64,000 nt of DNA from positions 8,064,501-8,128,500 of the forward strand of contig JARKIP010000065.1 of the NCBI GenBank assembly GCA_029990175.1, written 5' to 3'. The stretch comes from Petunia secreta (taxonomy: Eukaryota > Streptophyta > Magnoliopsida > Solanales > Solanaceae). Each line of letters opens with the position of its first letter. Positions within the stretch are counted from its first letter, which is position 1. Below, piece after piece: positions 43,691 to 58,036 of the stretch. Below the pieces are notes generated by a model, which ran no database searches, was not told where the DNA came from, and saw nothing but the letters and a program-made list of their open reading frames with translations. The translations under genes were made by a program, and so were the position numbers.

Positions 43691-46600
43691 TCAGGAGCAA
43701 TGATGATTGGTGTGGTCACCAACCTTTTCTTCAACTCTTGCCTTTAGACAAGCATCATTGAACACAAATTTCACATCCTTCTCTAACAATTTGCACAAGG
43801 GAGTGGAAATTTTGGAGAAGTCCTTTATGAAACGTCTGTAGAACCCTGCATGTCCCAAGAAACTACGTACCCCCTTAACAGAGATAGGTGGTGATAATTT
43901 CTCAATAGCCTCAATCTTCGCTTTGTCAACCTCGATCCCTTGCTTTGACACCTTGTGCCCAAGTACTATGCCTTCTTGAACCATAAAGTGACATTTTTCC
44001 CAATTCAGCACCAGATTTATTTCTTCACAACGGCTCAGCACATCATCAAGATTTTTCAAACATTCATCAAAAGAGTCACCAACCACTGGGAAATCATCCA
44101 TGAATACCTCCACAAATTTTTCCACCATGTCGGGGAAATTAGCCATCATGCACCGCTGAAAAGTCCCCGGGGCATTACATAACCCAAATGGCATCCTCCT
44201 AAATGCATAGGTTCCATATGGACAAGTAAAAGTAGTCTTCTCTTGGTCTTCAGGAGCTATCACAATTTGATTGTAGCCCGAATACACATCCAAGAAACAG
44301 TAATACTCGTGCCCTGCAAGTCTATCCAGCATCTGATCAATAAAAGGGAGTGGGAAGTGATCTTTCCTGGTGGCCTTGTTCAGCTTCCTATAATCAATGC
44401 AAATTCTCCACCCTTTAACTGTTCTTGTAGGAATCAACTCATTGTCCTCATTCTTCACCACTGTCATGCCCCCCTTCTTTGGAACACATTGCACTGGACT
44501 CACCCACTTGCTGTCAGAGATAGGAAAAATAATACCAGCATCCAGCCACTTGATAACTTCTTTCTTCACCACCTCCTTCATAATTGGATTTAGTCTCCTC
44601 TGCTGCTCTATAGATGGCTTATGGTCTTTTTCCAAGAGAATTTTGTGCATGTAGAAAGAAGGACTAATCCCTCTAATATCAGCAATAGTCCAGCCAATAG
44701 CTCTCTTGCGCTCTCGCAATACCCTCAACACCTTTTCAACCTGCACATCAGACAACAAAGAAGAAAGGATCACGGGCAAGGTATTACCTTCACCCAAATA
44801 AGCATAGCGTAAATGCACGGGTAAAGGTTTGAGCTCAAGAGTAGGAGCTCTCTCAATAGACGGTACAGCAGGAGTTAAGGTCAACGGTCTATCAAGCTCC
44901 TCAAATTTCTTCCACCCTGGGATGAATCTACTCTGCATATTAAGAACCTCCAAATATTCTTCAATGTCATCATCCTTCAGGATGTCATCATTATCACATA
45001 AGAGTGCCCTTTCCAAAGGATCAACATTAGAAGCCAAGAACGACCTCTCATCAGCAGTCAACTCATCATCTACTACTTTTATCATGGACAACTCTTCATA
45101 ATAAGAAGGAAGCTGGGTAGCTCTGAACACATTAAACACAGCTTCTTCCCCATTTACCTTCATGATCATCTTTCCAGCTCTAACTCTGATAACAGCATCA
45201 GCAGTAGCCAAAAATCCTCTTCCCAATATGAGAGGAACCTCAGGATCAGCTTCATAATCAAGAATAATAAAATCAACAGGTAATATAAACTGACCCACTT
45301 GTACAAGCACATCCTCAATAATCCCCTCGGGGCATGTCAATGATTTATCAGCCAGTTGCAAAGTCACAGTAGTGGGTCGTGGTTCACCCAGGCCTAGCTT
45401 CCAGAAAACTGAAGAACGCATTAAATTCACACTAGCACCCAAATCACACAAAGCTCGACCAACCTCATGTTCCCCAATTTTCAAGGGAATAGTTAAACTG
45501 CCAGGATCCTTCAATTTCTGAGGAAGCTTGCTTCTAACTCTGGAACTGCACTCATTAGTGAGTACAACTGTCTCAAACTCAGTCAGTCTTCTCTTGTTAG
45601 CAACAATATCCTTGATGTATTTAGCATATTTGGGAACATCCCGCAAAAGCTCCACAAAAGGAATATTTACCTGAATCTGACTCAATATCTCCAAGAATTT
45701 CTTGCATGCTGCATCAACTTTCTGCTTCTGAAGTCTCTGAGGGAAAGGTGGTGGTGGTCTCACAATAGCAGACTCGGGCTGCTTTGCTATCACTTTCTCT
45801 GCTTCTTTCTCCACTTCCCTATCAGCATTGGGCTCTAACTCACCAACAGGCTTCTTTGGCTTTGGGGGAACTTCTTCCAGAGCTCTTCCATTTCTCAAAG
45901 TAACTGCTTGCACAAATTCTTTAGGATTCTTCTCTGTATCACTCAGTAAAGCACCTCGAGGTCTATTATTTTGTGCTCCAGCTAGCTGCCCCAATTGTCT
46001 CTCAAGATCTTTCTGCGTATTTCTCAAATCTTTAATTGTTTGTGCTTGAGATGCTTGATCATCAATGAGCTTTTGCTGCCCTGTAAGAATTTTTCTAAGC
46101 ATATCCTCAACCGCATTAGACTGCTGTGGCTGAGTCTGTGACTGTGACCCCTGCTGTGGTGCATTTTGGGATCTCTCATTGCCTTGAGGCTGCTCACGAC
46201 TATCCCTCCAAGAAAAATTTGGGTGATTACGCCAACCCGTGTTATAGCTATTACCATATTGGTTGCGATTATTACCATGTGACCTGTTCTGATTACCCAC
46301 ATAATACACTGGCTCTGGGTTAGATGGACAAACTTCAGTAGTATGATCCTCTCCACAAACCTCACAAAAGACTTGAAGTTGTTGCACTGGAGCTGCTGGT
46401 GGTTTAGCCTGCGGCAGAGTTAGCTTGCTGATTTGATTGGAAATAGCATCCATTTTCGCCCTTAGCTCTGAAACTGCATCCAATTGAAGTATCCCAGCAG
46501 ATTTCTGCGTAGTAGCTCTGCCAACACCCTGCCAATTAGGATTGCTCTGTGAAAACTTGTCAAGTAAATCATAAATCTGATCAAAATTTAAAGCCAATAC

Positions 46601-46711
46601 TTGGCCTCCAGCAGCAACATCTACCACGATCTTAGTATGTTGGTTCAACCCTTTAACAAAAGTGTGTGCAATAACCTCGTTAGATTGGTTGTGGTGTGGA
46701 CAATCTCTCAA
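43691..46711 (-). pseudogene. Element D gag C-terminus, protease and reverse transcriptase
   Basis: A 1006-codon frame continues the gag frame after one TAG at 46732-46730. It holds a zinc-binding CEVCGEDHTTEVC (C-x2-C-x3-H-x4-C) near 46350, a Gln-rich spacer, protease with LCDLGASVNLM (near 45435), RT with ICIDYRKLNK (near 44400) and the catalytic FMDDF at 44104-44090, and an RNase H linker. The frame is lost near 43720, and a second shift near 43640 returns it to the RNase H-integrase frame. Protease spacing and RT style are typical of Athila. Confidence 0.92.
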
Positions 46712-46729
46712 TAGAGCCTTAAATCTCTC

Positions 46730-47290
46730 CTAAGCTGAATACAAAGATTCTCCTTCTATCTGTCTGAAGGACATAATTTCACTCCTCAGCCGGGCTGTCT
46801 TGGCAGACGGATAAAATTTAGCCAAATCCTCCCAAGTAGTGATAGACCTAGGCTTCTCAGCCTTTAACCACTTCCTTGTTGTCCCAATCAGTGAAAATGG
46901 GAACAAAGTCAAGCGAACATAATCAGTAGGAACACCCGCTAGTGTATAAGTATCACTGATCTCCAAAAAGTTCTGAATGTGTTGATGCGGATCCTCATGA
47001 AGTAATCCAGCATATTGCCCCGTCACATGCAGCAACTGAATCATGCCGAGCTTGATCTCAAAGTGCCCGGTAATAGCGGGCTTCACAATACTTGACGCTA
47101 CTTCTCCCAGGCTAGGAAGAGCAACATCTCGCACTGCTACTGCTCGTTCTTCTGCCATTACAATAGGTAAAGAGGCAAGTACGATTGCTAGTGCTTTTCG
47201 ATCTCTCGCCTCTCTTCTTACCCTTCTCAAGGTTCTTTCAGGCTCGGGATCGAAAGGGGTGAGTGGTTTGTCCTTTCTATTCCTTTGCAT
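46730..47290 (-). pseudogene. Element D gag N-terminal part
   Basis: It starts at an ATG at 47290, 126 bp after the LTR. It has a basic N-terminus with RTLRRVRREARDRKA, followed by the capsid segment containing FPFSLIGTTRKWL and SITTWEDLAKFY, standard for Athila gag. A TAG at 46732-46730 stops it in front of the ERFK motif, where the family normally has Trp. One transition would create this stop. Confidence 0.9.
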
Positions 47291-47391
47291 GCAAAACCTG
47301 TAGCCTGAAATAGCACAAGAAACTCAACAAAAAATTAAACCAGAATAGAAATTAAGTAATCGTTCAAAAAAAATAAATTAGTCAGTAATAG

Positions 47392-47409
47392 TCCCCGGCA
47401 ACGGCGCCA
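47392..47409 (-). other. Element D primer binding site
   Basis: Minus-strand TGGCGCCGTTGCCGGGGA is the characteristic Athila primer site. It follows the 5' LTR after a six-base spacer. Confidence 0.92.
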
Positions 47410-47415
47410 AAAACT

Positions 47416-48760
47416 TGTTACTCCCAACGCACACGCAAGCATACGTGGTCGACAAGTAATAAAGTGATAAATCGAGTATCGTTCCCACGGGGACTATGCA
47501 GACTAATACTTAACAAACAATTTCTAAGCAAACTATTCAGGGGTCTTTTTCTTTGATGGTGAGAGTTTTAGTAACTAAAAAGCAGTAATTAAAGTGCTAG
47601 AAGTGTAGTCAAGCAATGGTGCAAACTTTGGTTGTTAACAATATTAAGAGGACGGTACAGGGTCAGAGTTACGAACAATCCAGTTGAGTTATCCAATTGA
47701 TTCCACTTCTTAAATCCCGGGTTACTAACTGACAGAGTAAATGTAACTGTGAAAACCTTTTAGTTCTTCACAGTCTATGCAAGCTACTTCAATCCCTATT
47801 TGTCTATGGGTTAAATCACATGCACGCATTAACGAATCATGTAATGAGTTAAACTAGGCGAGCAAGTATATGTCTATCCTACTCACAAATTGGTTCCCCG
47901 ATGCCCGGGTTCACAAACTAGTTCTATTCTTTCTTATTACGTAATTAAATTCCCTCTTTCAAGTTCAATCTAAAAACCATAGATAATGCATAATTATCGA
48001 GCTCTAACAATTACACAAGTGAAATCAAGAAAGAATAAGCAACCCGTTATAGGATTCAATTAATGGGAATTAATCTTCAAACAATCAACTTTCATGTAAT
48101 ACTCTAATCCTAGAACGTAATATTTAGCCACGCATATTCATAATCACAAGGCAAAGATGTAATAATGATGTAAATGATGTAATAGATGAAAGATTAGGAA
48201 TAAAATCTTGTTCAATGAAGTATGGTGCTCCCAAATTGCTCCAAAGAAAGAACTCCTATAAAAAACTAAGTAAAATAGTATTTATAAGGTTTACAAAGGC
48301 CTGCTAATAAGTTAGATCTAAGCCTAGACGAAATAGGAAGTAAAAATCCGCTCCAGGGGCGCTATAATGGGCGCCTCGTGCCCACGATCGCGCTGCAACA
48401 ACCAGAAGACGTCGAACGTTGAGCGCCTTTGAGGTGCCCCACGTGGAGAACCGCGCCAGGCACTGGGTGCTATAACTGGCGCGCCACATGCCCTAAGGCG
48501 CCAGGCCAAAATCCGCTCTTCCTTGCTCCGCAACTCGCCTCGTGTCGTGCCCTCATGTGCTCAATCCAATCCTCAATCAACTTCCAATCATTCCCTGCTC
48601 AATCACGCACCTAAAAACTCCAAATGCACTGCGTAACAACCTACACATGCACGACATCAAATTAGTGCAAAACCACATTCATAAACTATAAAACGAGCGA
48701 ATAACAAGCTCAAACATGCGAAAATATTAAGGAAACATTGGCATAAAATGCCAAACATCA
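47416..48760 (-). repeat. Element D 5' LTR
   Basis: This 1345-bp LTR is a near-copy of 36318-37666. The predicted promoter TATAAATA (minus) is at 48286-48279. Confidence 0.92.
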
Positions 48761-48765
48761 GCATT

Positions 48766-50519
48766 CATAAGGCAATTTAAATGATTTATAATAATTATTT
48801 ACATTCAAATACAATTTCTATCATACAGGGATCCTAGTCCGGTCTATATGGAAGTCCTATATATGGATTCTATGGGAGCGGAGAAAATAGAGTAAAGAAA
48901 GTTGAACCCGGAAGCGCAAACCCGTAAAAACGAGCCTTGATAGCAATGCGATTTCAATCAAGCGAACCCCAAGTAACTCGAACACCAATGAACCGATCCC
49001 GATTGAGTTTTAGCCAACTCGGTCCCAAGGGTTTTCATTATGCAAAGATATAGAGAAATAAGGAATTAGTACATGTCTTATAGAACAAAGAAAATACTTC
49101 AAAGACCAAGTCACAAAGAATGACATTCATTCTTGATTGACTTAAACCGATATAAGAACTAGTAGCACACCATATAGCATAACAGTTGGAACATGAAAAA
49201 GATGACATCTTATTTTCAGATGATTAAAGTATACACGTGTGAAGACATATCCATTTATAGACTAATTAAAATGGAGGAAGAAAAAGGCCTTATAACAATC
49301 AGATGATCAGTACATCAGCTTAAGTATACTTGTATGTCCTTTTTTGCATTCTTGGTCTAAAGTTGATTCTGTAAATCGTATTGATCATATGTTAGACTTT
49401 ATAGTTCTCATAGACTCAGCTTCTAGTACTAAGCTCATGATGCATAGGCTGCTTAGACAGGGCTTTAGGAAACCGAAGCTAACTAAGACTTTCACTCTAG
49501 AATCTGATTAAGGGAGAACTTCTGATACACACATAGGGAAGCAAAACTTAAAAGAGAGAAGAAGGGAAGCAGGAAACTAGGAATGAATCAAATAAGGTGC
49601 AGGACAGAAGCTAAAAGAAAGATGGAATTTGAGGCATAACAGACTTCAAGATAGGATCAAAGAACAACCTCAAGCCTGAACTGAACTGAGGAAACCAGGA
49701 TATTAACACTAGTTTGATTCATGAAAAAATTGGACTCATTTAAGCTAAACTGGCAGATCATTGAACCAGGACAAAGAAGGAACTAGGTTGGAACATAATC
49801 AGGGAAGAAATAACAAGGTTTCATAACACACTTAACCTGAACAAAACTAGACACCTTTTGAAACAAACTGCAGCCCTCATCTTTCCCATAAACCCATAGA
49901 ATACATGAATTAGACCCTCTACAGATACTTGCAGGCCAACATCTTCATCCTTCAAGCTCAATTACCCAGAACAAAAGCTCCTAAAACTATCTGCTCCTAC
50001 TCCCTGCCTTTAGACACACTTTCCAACCACCAGATAAACTAGAACAACATAGCCCTTTTTCAAATCCCTAAAACACCACCTACAAACTCCCTCCAAACTT
50101 CCCTGCATACCCTTTAAACCAATAGAACATCCTCTTCACAAACAGAGCCTCTCTAGACTCTACTTAGACAAACTGGAAACATACCCGTAGACCACTTATC
50201 CACTTCTCCACACAACTGCAGACCTACATAACTTCTCCAGATGCCTAAACAAACTACAGCAGCTCAAATCACCAAAAATAAAATCCCTAAACTCTGCACT
50301 ATCAGAACCAAACCCAAAACAAGCTCCCTGCACCTAACAGCCCACCATACACTCCTCCTATACTAATATGCACACACCTAAACATACTAGGACCATCACC
50401 TGAGAACCACTCATCATCTCCTAACACCTTCACAATATCTCAACAACGGCACCAAAAGCTGAAGAGAAATAGCACCAGGCTGCACCCCACAGACCACCTC
50501 ACCTGCTTCTAACTCCTGC
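48766..50519 (-). repeat. Element A right (5') LTR, middle fragment
   Basis: It continues A's LTR after element D and aligns to about 26614-28345 of the left LTR. It includes the A/C-rich region (49840-50519). It is cut by the CACTA element. No coding sequence is seen. Confidence 0.9.
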
Positions 50520-50522
50520 ACA

Positions 50523-53500
50523 CAGTACAAGAAAGTAGATTTTTTGTGGCAACTTTTAGTGGCGACAATAATTATCGCTACAAAAAATTAGGTACCAGTG
50601 GTGACCTTGACAAGTTGCCAATAAAACTGACACTTTTTGTGGCGATCCTTAAAGTCGCCGCAGAAGCGTAGACAATAGCGGCGACTTTGCTTAGGTCGCC
50701 ACGAATAGATGTTGAAGATAATCCTTACACAAAATAAATCACTATTTAGCGGCGATCTTTATAAAGTCGCATCTAAAGCACTGTTGTGGCGACCAAATCG
50801 CCATTAGTTATTTTTCATATCTCCTCATTACGCACTCATTACTTATTTTTCATATCTCCCATTCTCTCCAACTCAACTTTTTGAAAGTTGAATACCTGCC
50901 TACCTCTTCTCTCCTCATAGGCCCTTTAATATTTTGAAGAAAATATAGTCCGAATCGTAACTCCAAAAATAGTCTGCTCCAATCAGATCTGTATCCTCCC
51001 CTTCTTCGATCTTCTATTTGAAATGAGAAAAAATTGAAACCCTACTATCCTCAGAAAATCCTAGTTTCTGAAGCACAAATTAGTGATGTATCCAGCCTCT
51101 AAAGCAATCAATCAGTCAATATTGGGAGGTAACCTATTTCTTCTAAAAGCTTCAATGAAAGATATCGCAGATCTGTAATATTGACTAGTAGATTGGTAGG
51201 ATCTCAATTTTAGGGCTAAACTCATTTTCTGAATTTCTCAAAGCTATGTCTCGCTTTAAGGATTTATATTCTTATTGTCACCTTTTTTTTGGGATTTTTA
51301 TTAATTCTTTTACGAAGCTATATTTTGCTTTCGTCAACCTCTGGGTGTATTCCAACTGGAATGGATTATTTATATGTATGCAAGTTAAGATGCTATTTTT
51401 GTTACTCTAAATTTCTTTATAAATTCTCTTATATAAGAAGTTTTATAAACAATCTTGTTAAGTATGTGTATTGTTAACCTCTTTCCTATGAGATTCCTTT
51501 TTTAAGTGAGCGAAAGAATGGGTACTAGCTTCCAGCTGATTTTTGTTTGTCTCTTCAATGTTAGACAGATTACCATTTTGTTGTTAGAAGTTGTAGGTCT
51601 TGTATTCTTGTATTGCATTTTTTTCGATTTTCATCCATTGATTTAAAGTTCCAGCAATGCTTCGACTAAAAGTTGCTCTTCTGCTCTTTTATACTCGTGT
51701 TTCATTAACAACCCAAAATCTTTCATGAACATGGGATTTTTTCACTAAATTGTTTGTTCCAGTAGATACACTTAATAAAATTAGATCAATTATAGAGAAA
51801 CTATTCTAGAGTCAAATGCTTCTTTCCCTTCCGAAAAGTGAAATATCTTTTTGTCGATATCTCGAGGTCACGTGTTATTTTTGCATTGTAATGTTTCAGA
51901 CATAGGTCCATTTTGTCTATATATTATGTCGTTTCATTTTTACTTACTCTACGTAGTACAAAGTGTTTATATATTATCAATTATCGAAAATTCAAGTAAG
52001 GATTATGCTGTTTTTAAGCAGATTGAACTCAAATTCTAAGAAATTCTTTGTTGTGTTCAATGGAAAGTTTTGTTTTCTTATGGTTATCATTTATTCAAAT
52101 ATTAAAACTGATCATGGTTGAAACTAAGTTGCCCTTCAGTCTTGTTAACAGTATAAATGCAGCTCTTCAATCTTATTTATAGTTATGATTGGCTTGATGG
52201 AAAATTTTAGGTCCATTTGATTAGAGTTGAGACATCAGAGAAGATAAGTTGGGGGTGAACTCTCGGAGAGACATTAGAGAAGATAAGTTGGGGGTGAACT
52301 CTTGGGGCAGGCATTAGAGAAGATAATTGAGACACATGTAAGTTCTCTACAAACTGTGTTATAACAGTACTTGAGAATGGATTACTAATATTGAAATTAT
52401 TGAGGCATGGATTACTAAACATAAATCTACTGTGATTAGGGGGTTCTATTAGATATTAAATATTACTTGTCCTGTAATTTGATTAATACATTAGCAGGCT
52501 TAATATTTTGTTTTAATTATATTTCTAATTGAACAAAATCCCATAAATGAAAAGGTGGCGGTTCACTTATATTGATTGAGTGTCACGTTGATAACCTTGA
52601 TGGTATTGTTTCTCCAGGATTCACTAGAATTAGAGTATCTGAAGCAACATGAATTAGTAACTATAAATCGATTAGTCTTTACTCTTCCAAGGTACTTTTT
52701 GTTCCTTATTGTACTAAAAAGATCTGTATCACCAAGAACATAGTGAGAGCATTGGTAGAGATCTTTAAACATTAATAAGAGTATATGCGTAAAAGTAGGA
52801 GCAGAGAGCTGCTCCTGTGACCTTTATTTGTCTTTAAATTACAATAGTGTCTTTGTTTCACCATTTACGTCAACCAGTGAAGATTTTTACAGTAATTTTT
52901 TAGATAGTTAGATCACAACTCTTATAAAAAAAGAACACCACTAATTAATTGTATCATAATATAGGTGAAAATCAGTACAAGGACCTTGATATTGATATTG
53001 ATATTGATATTGTATTTTTTTCCTTTGTAATAGGGACAATGTAATGATCATCACAGCAGACAAGTGGGAGCTTGAAGACACATAATGTTACCTTTTCTGG
53101 TCATATGTGTATCTACATAACAACTGAAAGCTTGAAGGATCATAGTGTTTTATTTTTTGTTTTAATTATGTATATGAATACAATGACCATAGATTATAAG
53201 TTGTGTAGTATATTATTCGTAATGAAAGAAGCAATAATATCGGCTTTATAAATATTTTTGATGTTTCATTAAGTTATATCGAATGCTTTTAGTTTGGCAT
53301 ATAATTGATAGGAACCTATTCTTTTTAATTTATCAAAAAAACTCAGCTTTTGAATTTCTATAATTGGAGAGTAATTGAAAAATAGGCTATGGTGGCAACT
53401 AAAGAAGTACCACTGAATGTATAATAGAAGTCGCCACCCTGTTCTTTAGTGGCGATGTACTAAACATCCATTTGTGAAACATATTTTTTGTAGAATTGAT

Positions 53501-53694
53501 ATTTCTTTTTGTGGCGCTTAAGGTCGCCACAAATGAACACTTCTAGTGGCGATAGAAGGATGTCGCCACTAAAAACATTTAGTTTCGGCTTGAAGTAGAG
53601 CGACCATGATGTCGCCACTAAAGAGTATTAGTGGCAATTTTTAAAGCTTTAGTAGCGACTTTGGTCGCCACAAAAAGGCAGATTTCTTGTAGTG
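50523..53694. mobile_element. Non-autonomous CACTA transposon
   Basis: The 3172-bp element lies between the 3-bp duplication ACA (50520-50522, 53695-53697); the undisturbed site is visible in A's left LTR near 28353. The terminal inverted repeats are CAGTACAAGAAAG...TTTTTTGTGGC and, on the other strand, CACTACAAGAAAT...CTTTTTGTGGC. One end therefore starts CAGTA in place of CACTA. Subterminal regions (50523-50812 and 53385-53694) carry many GTGGCGAC/GTCGCCAC copies in both orientations, the usual transposase-binding architecture of En/Spm-type elements. No TNP2-like transposase is present, so mobility would need another element. Confidence 0.92.
50820..53380 (+). other. Interior of the CACTA element, possibly captured transcript sequence
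   Basis: This 2.5-kb interior is T-rich on the + strand and lacks a long ORF. Features suggest a gene-like leader and introns: a C/T-rich leader near 50860-51060, a donor-like GGGAG|GTAACC near 51130, and an acceptor-like TTTCCTTTGTAATAG|GG near 53032 followed by a G/A-richer segment. It also holds a roughly 47-bp repeat, three times, near 52230-52330 (AGAAGATAAGTTGGGGGTGA) and a GATATT run near 52987-53013. The coding potential of the short frames (for example 51289-51477) is unconvincing. The source gene is not recognised. Confidence 0.35.
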
Positions 53695-53697
53695 ACA

Positions 53698-55288
53698 CCC
53701 ACTAACCTGAAGGAGAAGATACAGGTCTGCAACCACTCTTCACCCCTACTTCAATTGAAACAAGCTGAGATAAACTCAGCTCCTCCCAGAAACTCCTAAA
53801 CAAACCACAGCGCCCAACACCAACAAAACTCACTCCCTAAGCCTTGCTACACCTCCGCAGCAAGCTGTAACTAACCAAAACAAATTCCTCTCCTCTGCAC
53901 CTAAACCAATCTCCAAAACAAACTCCTGAACTCCTCTGCTACCTCCAAACAGACCTCTATTGCCGCAGAATAATAAAGAACATCCCCTGATCTCTAGAAT
54001 AAAACCAGAAACAACTACTATCTCTTTGCTATCATTTAATGCTAAACACATACATTGATAAGAACAAAACAGGAACTGATATCAATAGAAGGAAGGCTGA
54101 ACATGAGAGACATATGCAGAACACTAAAGGGACAAGCTTAGGTCTTCACTTTAATGCTAGATGGCTGGAATGCTTCAAGCTTTATCTAGCTAAATACCAC
54201 TTAAGACATAATAAAATTTAACTTTTGGATTTAACAGAAAAGAAACAACTTTAAGCTTCCATAACTGATACCAGATTCAAATACACAAACGATACAGACA
54301 AAACTCTATTTTTAAAAAGATACTAGACAAAGAACCAAAATGTAATTATACAAACACATATAATATCATAAAAGTCGTAAAGAGGTAAGCATTTTACCTG
54401 CTTTGGCACAGTGAAAAGGGCCTTGCAATCTGAATAATATGACTCGAACAAGTGCGACGCGATGAATAACGATGAAGCGACAACAAACAAAATCCAAAAA
54501 AAACCTCAGAACAGTAACACGATGTTTATGAACTTAAAAACCTCAAAACTGGAAAGAAGAAAACTTCTATATATTTTATACTATGCCTCTTCTTACCTCT
54601 CCCCTCCAAAAAAACTGAACTCAAACAAGGAAAATAAGGATATATATACCTCTATTTTAGGGTTCGGATTCACCATTGAATTCTCCAAATCAGCCTTGCT
54701 CTTTTTTACCCTTTTCCTTTTGAGACAAGAGTGAAATAGTCTAATCCTTTAGGGATCCGACCATTTCATCCTTTATCTCTAAGGAATTTGAACGTTGGAA
54801 AGATTAAGGACTCGGATTAAGTCTCATTTAAAATAAACGGACAAGATTGGCCGAGCTTTGTACGAAAAAGTAAGGAGGGAACGTGGGGGACCAGTTTGTA
54901 CCATTTTAGACTGATTAAGGGTCTGAAATTTGGGGAAATTGGAAGGGATTAGGGGGGGAATTAGGGGTTAATCGGGTTTTAGGGTTCTGGGAAAGGGGAA
55001 ACGGGTTTAGGGGAACTGATTAGGGGAAGCTGAGGATATGAATGTACTGTATGTAATGTATATGTTTGCGAGCATAGGCTAGAATTTTAGGCTTCGAACG
55101 ATTTTAGCCTCTTTTAGAATTAATTAGAAATTCGAATGGTTGCACAGGTAGGCCGGATTTTAGGTTGCGTAGTGCGATTTTAACCTTTTTCTCTCTAAAA
55201 TTATGAATTTACTAATTTTAAAATTGCCCATTTGATTAAATTAATTAGACATTAAGTTAAAATTTCGGGACAAAATTGGATGTCAACA
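53698..55288 (-). repeat. Element A right (5') LTR, last fragment
   Basis: It resumes directly after the CACTA target copy, aligns with about 28354-29929 of the left LTR and ends GATGTCAACA at 55288, next to the ATTCA target copy. No coding sequence is seen. Confidence 0.9.

Positions 55289-58036
<2,748 letters not shown>

Larger units (their letters stand above)
36318..48760 (-). mobile_element. Element D: Athila-type Ty3/gypsy retrotransposon
   Basis: In minus orientation the order is 5' LTR (48760-47416), primer site, gag, protease, RT, RNase H, integrase, a further ORF in the position of the Athila 3' ORF, polypurine tract and 3' LTR (37666-36318). LTRs of 1345 and 1349 bp begin TGATGTTTGGC and end GGGAGTAACA. 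The flanks GCAAT (36313-36317) and GCATT (48761-48765) are a target duplication with one mismatch; the matching site in A's left LTR reads GCATT. About 7 differences are seen in the first 290 bp of the LTR pair. Nonsense codons, frameshifts and a changed integrase catalytic residue make it defective. Confidence 0.92.
7044..55288 (-). mobile_element. Element A: LARD-like non-autonomous LTR retrotransposon, frame of the 48-kb nest
   Basis: The ends TGTTGAACC... (7044) and ...GTGTCAACA (55288) are flanked by the exact duplication ATTCA (7039-7043, 55289-55293). Orientation is minus: a primer-site-like TGGCGACTCTGCTGG follows the LTR end at 35426-35412, and a polypurine tract AAAGAGGGGCAGC abuts the other LTR at 29930. 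In that sense the LTRs begin TGTTGACACCCAATTTTGTC, a start typical of Ogre/Tat-related plant LTRs. After removal of nested elements the LTRs are about 4.20 kb (left) and 4.24 kb (right), with an internal region of 5.5 kb. I find no gag, protease, RT or integrase, so it must have moved with enzymes supplied by another element. About 18 differences in the first 216 aligned LTR bases make it the oldest LTR element of the nest. Confidence 0.85.
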
